Below, one piece after another: positions 6,401 through 6,789 of a DNA stretch of 6,789 nt. This stretch comes from a bacterium (lineage in GTDB: Bacteria; JAMCPX01). Position 1 is the first letter of the stretch. The number at the start of each line of letters is the position of its first letter. The stretch is taken from NCBI GenBank assembly GCA_021815065.1, contig JAKAHI010000070.1:1-6789 (forward strand), given 5' to 3'. The translations under genes and the position numbers were made by a program. The notes under the pieces are model-generated. The model saw nothing but the letters and a program-made list of their open reading frames with translations. It was not told the DNA's origin and did no database searches.

Positions 6401-6789
6401 TCGGGGTCTATAAATTTATCACCATTCCGATCCGTTACCTGAATTTGAGCACCGGTGGGATAATTGGGATCTGTAAACCATGCATAGCCGGCACCACCCC
6501 TTGAACCATCGTAATCTGCCACATTGAAAACACCGTCCTTGTTCCAGTCATAACAAGAAAGGTTGTAATAACCACCGCCTGAAACACAGGACGTTGTTGC
6601 GGAAACAGGTCCCGATGCTGTCTGGCATGTGCACCCTGTTATAAACCCGCCTGTCACTTCTGTAAAATTATAAGGAGGAGGCAGCTCCCTGTAATTCAGA
6701 TGGATCTTATCGGTAAGGTCCTTTCTGTCCCATTCTATACCTGAATCGAGTATCGCTATCAGGATGTGCGGATCTCCTGTTGAATACTG
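3418..6789 (-). CDS. S8 (subtilisin-like) surface protease with beta-propeller and C-terminal sorting signal; N-terminus outside window
   Basis: The frame is open to the right edge, giving 1123 visible residues (numbered here from the first visible codon); signal peptide and any propeptide are missing. Seen in order: catalytic Asp15 in ILDSGI; a Cys-containing insert with calcium loops (about 50-151); catalytic His172 in GFGHGT; CPQC (195-198); EALGTIDMS (233-241) at the usual substrate-binding strand; Asp264 in SAADED at the oxyanion Asn position; Ser331 in GKTSGMAG; a beta-rich linker (about 404-559); seven to eight FG-GAP/VCBS-like propeller blades (567-1077); then a Gly/Ser stretch, GCSC, a membrane helix and KRKRKA. 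The spacing His172-Asp264-Ser331 (92 and 67 residues) closely follows subtilisin (91 and 66), supporting these assignments. Several Cys pairs imply an extracytoplasmic protein. The GTG at 6655-6657 is an internal Val codon and not the start. Role is inferred: a cell-surface or secreted protease, or a catalytically altered binding protein; the substrate is unknown. Confidence 0.9.
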   Translation of the reverse strand, partial: QYSTGDPHILIAILDSGIEWDRKDLTDKIHLNYRELPPPYNFTEVTGGFITGCTCQTASGPVSATTSCVSGGGYYNLSCYDWNKDGVFNVADYDGSRGGAGYAWFTDPNYPTGAQIQVTDRNGDKFIDPEDLILLFGQDGVDADGDGYARDIAGWNFRDNNNDPWDSNGFGHGTGEAEDSSAPANDPTVGSPGVCPQCMFMPVRVGDSFVADSNHFAEGVLFATDSGVRIIQEALGTIDMSAFAQQAIDYAFNHNVVIIASAADEDSMHHNYPASGNHVIMVHAIAPNNLGHPTAPITSFLAFNNCTNYGAHLVLSTPGKSCSSEATGKTSGMAGIVESMAFTQGISLTANEVKQILTLTADDINIPNSVPGSSNYDPTLYESLPGWDQYFGYGRANLYKAVLSVTTTAIPPESYITAPNWFQTIDPVTTPDLDVYGYVNARWASSYDYEVQYGIGVTPSTFITVCQQKGLTGPVSGKLCTINVANLPISEQPITKVETWTEGGANDYALTLRVRVFDNQHKNQYELPVLSTGDTRLYGEGRREIFIHHDPDLYPHYPIYLGTSLESSPVLADLYGTGKDVLLVGGSDGKVYGFDKSGNPLPGFPLTTKPLDVFDPSNPANHLASPAYAGGSIPPASAAILSTVAVGDLLGNGITDIVAATMDGHVYAWDNQGILLPGFPVHINYGYSDLFTNTTLRNNVLLSLNCNSSTDPQCAPNPQNDLPDHAILASPVLYSAGSKGLDIIVAAEDQHVYIWDGTGALITDFAVYDKNVPYYRQYTRILSTPAVGDILGNGSVQIALGTNEVYKGATQAYVMNLDGTYAPGWPKQIYALYASILPYIGIGIPTSPVIFSYGSGPGLKVAFNPISSEPVIFNPDGSVFQHVGGTFPANADTSETQEISLISNMSAGSLSGGDIQLTYGAVGLSIVNMQANGSLREPFDHLVSVWDVTNNAYAQNFPRDIEDWQMLNNPAIADINGNGMPDVIEGSAGYQVWAWNADGTIPPGWPKFTGGWLLASVAVGNVDAKSNASAPNAVQWADFHHDLWHTGNYQTTLPVRNGRLAIAAATREGYLYLWKAPGSSSGSSGGCSCNTTGSTHASDIVLSLLIGIMPVLFLLLLKRKRKA
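3421..3558 (-). other. C-terminal sorting signal (GCSC motif, membrane helix, basic tail)
   Basis: After the last propeller strand come a Gly/Ser-rich stretch, GCSC (codons 3523-3534), about eight polar residues, a hydrophobic helix (SDIVLSLLIGIMPVLFLLLL) and the basic end KRKRKA. This three-part layout is that of C-terminal signals processed by intramembrane proteases or sortase-like enzymes; the closely placed Cys residues resemble MYXO-CTERM, for which processing at or near Cys and surface anchoring have been proposed. I cannot tell which named class applies. A plain C-terminal membrane anchor is the alternative. No candidate processing enzyme lies in the window. Confidence 0.65.
3559..5091 (-). 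other. FG-GAP/VCBS-like beta-propeller repeats of the surface protease
   Basis: The unit pattern is 'SPVLADLxGxGxxDIVxGxxDGxVYxWDxxGxxLPGFP'. Copies begin near residues 567, 641, 728, 782, 845, 902 and 967, with a final partial unit from 1013 that includes FHHDLWHTGNY and GRLAIAAATREGYLYLW. Copies 1, 2 and 7 keep the pattern best (ADLYGTGKD, GDLLGNGITD, ADINGNGMPD); copies 5 and 6 are the most decayed. Such repeats form extracellular seven- or eight-bladed propellers, often calcium-bound and used for binding. The DNA copies are diverged, so this is an old protein repeat and no recombining DNA repeat. Confidence 0.8.
5113..5580 (-). other. beta-sandwich-like linker domain of the surface protease
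   Basis: About 156 residues (404-559) between the peptidase and the propeller. It opens with PESYITAPNWFQTIDP, continues with alternating hydrophobic and polar residues (DLDVYGYVNARW, YDYEVQYGIG, YALTLRVRVFDN) and contains two Cys (466 and 480) that could pair. This looks like an Ig/FnIII-type beta-sandwich, but I cannot name a family. Confidence 0.45.
5593..6789 (-). other. S8 peptidase domain of the surface protease
   Basis: Codons: Asp15 at 6745-6747, His172 at 6274-6276, oxyanion-position Asp264 at 5998-6000 and Ser331 at 5797-5799. The Ser motif GKTSGMAGIV aligns without gaps to the usual GTSMAxPHV, with Lys for the first Gly and Gly for the Pro. The helix after Ser331 and the LTANEVKQIL segment match the C-terminal end of the S8 fold. 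The Asp-His spacing is enlarged by about 100 residues because of the calcium-loop insert. The triad is complete, but the oxyanion Asn is replaced by Asp. Confidence 0.85.
6397..6549 (-). other. dockerin/EF-hand-like calcium loops inserted in the peptidase domain
   Basis: Two 12-residue loops fit the EF-hand/dockerin pattern: DWNKDGVFNVAD (codons 6514-6549), with acidic or amide residues at 1, 3, 5, 9 and 12, and DRNGDKFIDPED (6397-6432), with them at 1, 3, 5, 9, 11 and 12. A third acidic stretch, DADGDGYARD, follows shortly after and resembles a calcium site common before the 'GWNF' strand in S8 enzymes. The pair sits between catalytic Asp and His. Calcium binding is inferred from the ligand pattern only; partnering with a cohesin is not implied. 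Confidence 0.65.

Noticed and set aside
6655..6657. GTG as the start of the surface protease
   Set aside because: The frame continues upstream without a stop to the window edge and encodes ILIAILDSGI with the catalytic Asp, so the true start lies outside.

Overview
The window carries five genes, all on the minus strand and packed closely. In the direction of transcription (high to low coordinates) they are: a large S8 (subtilisin-like) surface protease whose N-terminus lies beyond the right edge; a polytopic membrane glycosyltransferase of the GT-C/GT39 (ArnT/PMT) type; purE; a tsaC/Sua5-type tRNA modification gene; and a DUF1015-family gene whose C-terminus lies beyond the left edge. No tRNA, rRNA, CRISPR array, insertion sequence or plus-strand gene was found. 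No gene-free stretch exceeds 75 bases, so no large intergenic region is left unexplained.

Organism: the moderate base composition, the tight operon-like packing, the long extracytoplasmic protease with FG-GAP/VCBS-like propeller repeats, and a C-terminal Gly/Ser + GCSC + membrane helix + basic tail signal (resembling MYXO-CTERM and related sorting signals of Gram-negative bacteria) suggest a deltaproteobacterial lineage (Desulfobacterota/Myxococcota-like) or a similar environmental bacterium. This is inference; no marker gene fixes the taxonomy.

Layout: 3418-6789 encodes the surface protease (1123 residues visible): catalytic Asp, an insert with dockerin/EF-hand-like calcium loops, catalytic His, an unusual oxyanion position (Asp for Asn), catalytic Ser in a divergent motif, a beta-sandwich-like linker, a seven- to eight-bladed propeller, and the C-terminal sorting signal. 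A 69-base gap holding a possible 11-codon leader peptide separates it from the glycosyltransferase (2020-3348). A 72-base gap with an inverted repeat and an A-rich run precedes purE (1468-1947). tsaC (824-1465) starts two bases after the purE stop with a TTG codon, and the DUF1015 gene (1-846) overlaps the tsaC end by 23 bases. purE-tsaC-DUF1015 looks like one translationally coupled housekeeping unit. The protease and glycosyltransferase may form a separate envelope-related unit upstream, or all five may be co-transcribed.

The most unusual item is the protease: its multi-domain architecture, substituted oxyanion residue, calcium-loop insertion inside the catalytic domain, and probable C-terminal processing signal.
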